This document shows, one piece after another, positions 6,917-8,094 of a stretch of 8,094 bases of DNA. The notes under the pieces were generated by a model that did no database searches, was not told where the DNA came from, and saw only the letters and a program-made list of their open reading frames with translations. The position numbers and the translations under genes were made by a program. This stretch comes from Burkholderiales bacterium (GTDB lineage Bacteria > Pseudomonadota > Gammaproteobacteria > Burkholderiales > Casimicrobiaceae), in contig JANXNO010000308.1 in NCBI GenBank assembly GCA_025354075.1, positions 1-8,094 of the forward strand, read 5' to 3'. The first letter of the stretch is position 1. Every line of letters begins with the position of its first letter.

Positions 6917-7033
6917 CAGCTTTCTGTTGAAAGCCTTATTTAATATGGGCTTAGTGCTATAAAAGGTAGCTTATCGACAATTGGAAAAAACATGGTTATG
7001 CCCATATTAAATAAGCAATTAGCAATAAAGCTG
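6917..7033. repeat. 117-bp palindromic-ended element, copy 2 (MITE-like)
   Basis: This has the same size and layout as the element at 404-520: arms 6917-6950 and 7000-7033, centre 6951-6999. Aligned without gaps, the arms match at 26 of 34 positions, with a perfect 16-bp inner stem (CTTATTTAATATGGGC at 6935-6950 and its complement at 7000-7015) and perfect CAGCTTT/AAAGCTG tips. The centre begins TTAGTGCTATAAAA (6951-6964), at the same offset as the related motif of copy 1 and in the same orientation. It lies between the divergent thioesterase and oxidoreductase genes. No open reading frame of note and no clear target-site duplication are visible. Confidence 0.75.
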
Positions 7034-7074
7034 ATGAAGAATTCGAAGGCGAAATGGAGCGCACCGAAGCACCG

Positions 7075-7104
7075 TTGACGTTCTCACAGTCGCGGCGATC
7101 TGAT
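7075..7104 (+). promoter_or_regulatory. Weak candidate promoter for the oxidoreductase gene
   Basis: TTGACG (7075-7080) is followed after 18 bases by TCTGAT (7099-7104), five and four matches to the sigma70 boxes. It would leave a leader of about 130 bases containing the dyads at 7135-7186. Between 7034 and 7134 I see nothing else. Confidence 0.25.
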
Positions 7105-7134
7105 CGATTTCATGCAGACAAAACGCCCGGAAAC

Positions 7135-7186
7135 GGGTAAATTTCGGTTGTTGCAAAAAAGGTCAACAAAATTGACCTATTTACCC
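7135..7186. promoter_or_regulatory. Nested dyads upstream of the oxidoreductase gene, candidate operator
   Basis: An inner perfect inverted repeat AGGTCAA-N5-TTGACCT spans 7160-7178. An outer perfect pair is GGGTAAAT (7135-7142) and ATTTACCC (7179-7186), whose right arm directly abuts the inner dyad. A further overlapping pair is TTGTTG (7148-7153) with CAACAA (7164-7169). The cluster ends 53 bases before the start codon of the oxidoreductase gene, a usual place for a transcription-factor site. The regulator is unknown. Confidence 0.45.
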
Positions 7187-7239
7187 AATTTCGCCAAGCG
7201 GCCAACCCGCGACGCCACCCAAAAATCAAGGAGTGCCCC

Positions 7240-8094
7240 ATGTCCCAAGAACCCCTCGCCACCACGTCGCTGCCGGAGGCCGTTCAACAGGCCATTGCGA
7301 GCGTCGCCCTTGATGACCGCTTCACGCTGCCCTCGGGGCGCATGTACATGAACGGGTCGCATGCGTTGCTACGGCTCATGATGCTGCAGCGGCAAATCGA
7401 CCAACAGGCGGGTTTGAACACGGGTGGATTTCTGTCGGGCTATCGCGGATCTCCACTCGGCGCGATTGACCAGAACGCGTGGAAGGCAAAAAAGCATCTC
7501 GCCAAATCACACATCACCTTCGTCCCCGGCGTCAACGAAGAGCTCGCAGCGACGTCGGTGTGGGGCACGCAGCAACTGAATTTGTACCCGCAAGCGAAGT
7601 ACGACGGCGTGTTCGCCATGTGGTACGGAAAAGGCCCTGGCGTGGATCGCTGTGGTGACGTGTTCAAGCATGCGAACCACGCGGGCACCAGCAAACACGG
7701 CGGCGTGTTGCTGATCGCGGGTGATGATCACGGCGCGAAGTCATCCACGCTGCCGCATCAGTCCGACCACGAATTCATCAGCGCCGTGATCCCGGTTTTG
7801 TATCCAGCGGGCGTGCAGGAATATCTCGATCTCGGCGTGCATGGTTACGCCATGAGCCGCTACTCGGGCTGCTACGTCGGCATGAAGGCGGTGACCGATA
7901 CCGTGGAGTCGACAGCGAGCGTAATCGTCGATCCCGACCGCATCAAGCCGATTATCCCGACCGATTTTCCGTTACCCGAAGGCGGTGTGAACATCCGCTG
8001 GCCACACACGCCGCTTGAGCAGGAAAAGCTCATGCACGATTACAAAATTTACATGGCGATTCACTACGCGCGAGTGAACAAGTTAAACCACATC
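7240..8094 (+). CDS. Indolepyruvate:ferredoxin oxidoreductase (fused type), N-terminal part
   Basis: The first 285 codons are present and the frame stays open to the right edge. Full-length proteobacterial members are roughly 1,150-1,200 residues with alpha and gamma parts fused. They decarboxylate indolepyruvate and related aryl 2-oxoacids oxidatively to acyl-CoA, using thiamine diphosphate and passing electrons to ferredoxin. The visible part is the thiamine-diphosphate-binding region: GFLSGYRGSPLG at 63-74, GVNEELAAT from 97 with the Glu100/Glu101 pair that probably contacts the cofactor, WYGKGPGVDRCGDVFKHAN from 128, and GDDHGAKSS from 161. ATG 7240 is supported by AAGGAG at 7228-7233, six bases upstream. 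It is divergent from the thioesterase gene across a 380-bp gap. The family is clear; the preferred 2-oxoacid is inferred from annotated relatives. Confidence 0.9.
   Translation, partial: MSQEPLATTSLPEAVQQAIASVALDDRFTLPSGRMYMNGSHALLRLMMLQRQIDQQAGLNTGGFLSGYRGSPLGAIDQNAWKAKKHLAKSHITFVPGVNEELAATSVWGTQQLNLYPQAKYDGVFAMWYGKGPGVDRCGDVFKHANHAGTSKHGGVLLIAGDDHGAKSSTLPHQSDHEFISAVIPVLYPAGVQEYLDLGVHGYAMSRYSGCYVGMKAVTDTVESTASVIVDPDRIKPIIPTDFPLPEGGVNIRWPHTPLEQEKLMHDYKIYMAIHYARVNKLNHI

Noticed and set aside
7034..7078. A 14-codon open frame beginning ATGAAGAATTC.
   Set aside because: It is very short, has no ribosome binding site and encodes no recognisable leader-peptide pattern such as repeated Trp or Phe codons.

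Overview
The window looks like chromosome of a Gram-negative proteobacterium, most likely a betaproteobacterium of the Burkholderiales type. This is an inference from gene content: a fused indolepyruvate:ferredoxin oxidoreductase, a hotdog thioesterase of the style common there, a ketogluconate pair (idnD/idnO), and a very large secreted protein ending in dockerin-like ALTDG...LFG repeats. The sequence is GC-rich inside genes, with AT-rich islands in the two divergent intergenic gaps. Nothing in the sequence names a species.

Layout. Positions 1-242 (minus) hold the first 80 codons of an L-idonate 5-dehydrogenase (idnD), cut by the window edge. A 392-bp divergent gap follows, containing a 117-bp palindromic-ended repeat (404-520) and, directly against it, a sigma70-like promoter (521-550). 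Positions 635-5527 (plus) encode a 1630-residue exported mosaic protein: signal peptide, degenerate FG-GAP/VCBS propeller, CSLREA motif plus parallel beta-helix, two Ig-like domains, Calx-beta, two He_PIG domains, FN3, a Cys-rich stretch and a dockerin-like pair. After 58 bp comes idnO (5586-6350, plus), a 5-ketogluconate reductase of exactly the E. coli length. A GTAG-type REP/BIME palindrome (6357-6422) separates idnO from a convergent thioesterase gene (6419-6859, minus) and contributes that gene's stop codon. A second divergent gap (6860-7239) carries another copy of the 117-bp element (6917-7033) and nested dyads, before the first 285 codons of the indolepyruvate:ferredoxin oxidoreductase (7240 to the edge, plus).

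How the genes work together. IdnD oxidises L-idonate to 5-keto-D-gluconate and IdnO reduces that to D-gluconate, so these two belong to one catabolic route even though they are split by the 4.9-kb surface-protein gene and point away from each other. The surface protein, the thioesterase and the oxidoreductase have no visible metabolic link to that pathway.

The most unexpected item is the pair of 117-bp elements. Both have the geometry 34-bp arm, 49-bp centre, 34-bp arm. Both have CARCTTT ends and a TTATTTA-like block near the inner end of the arms, and both sit in gaps between divergent genes. They look like two diverged members of an undescribed MITE-like or RNA-hairpin family.
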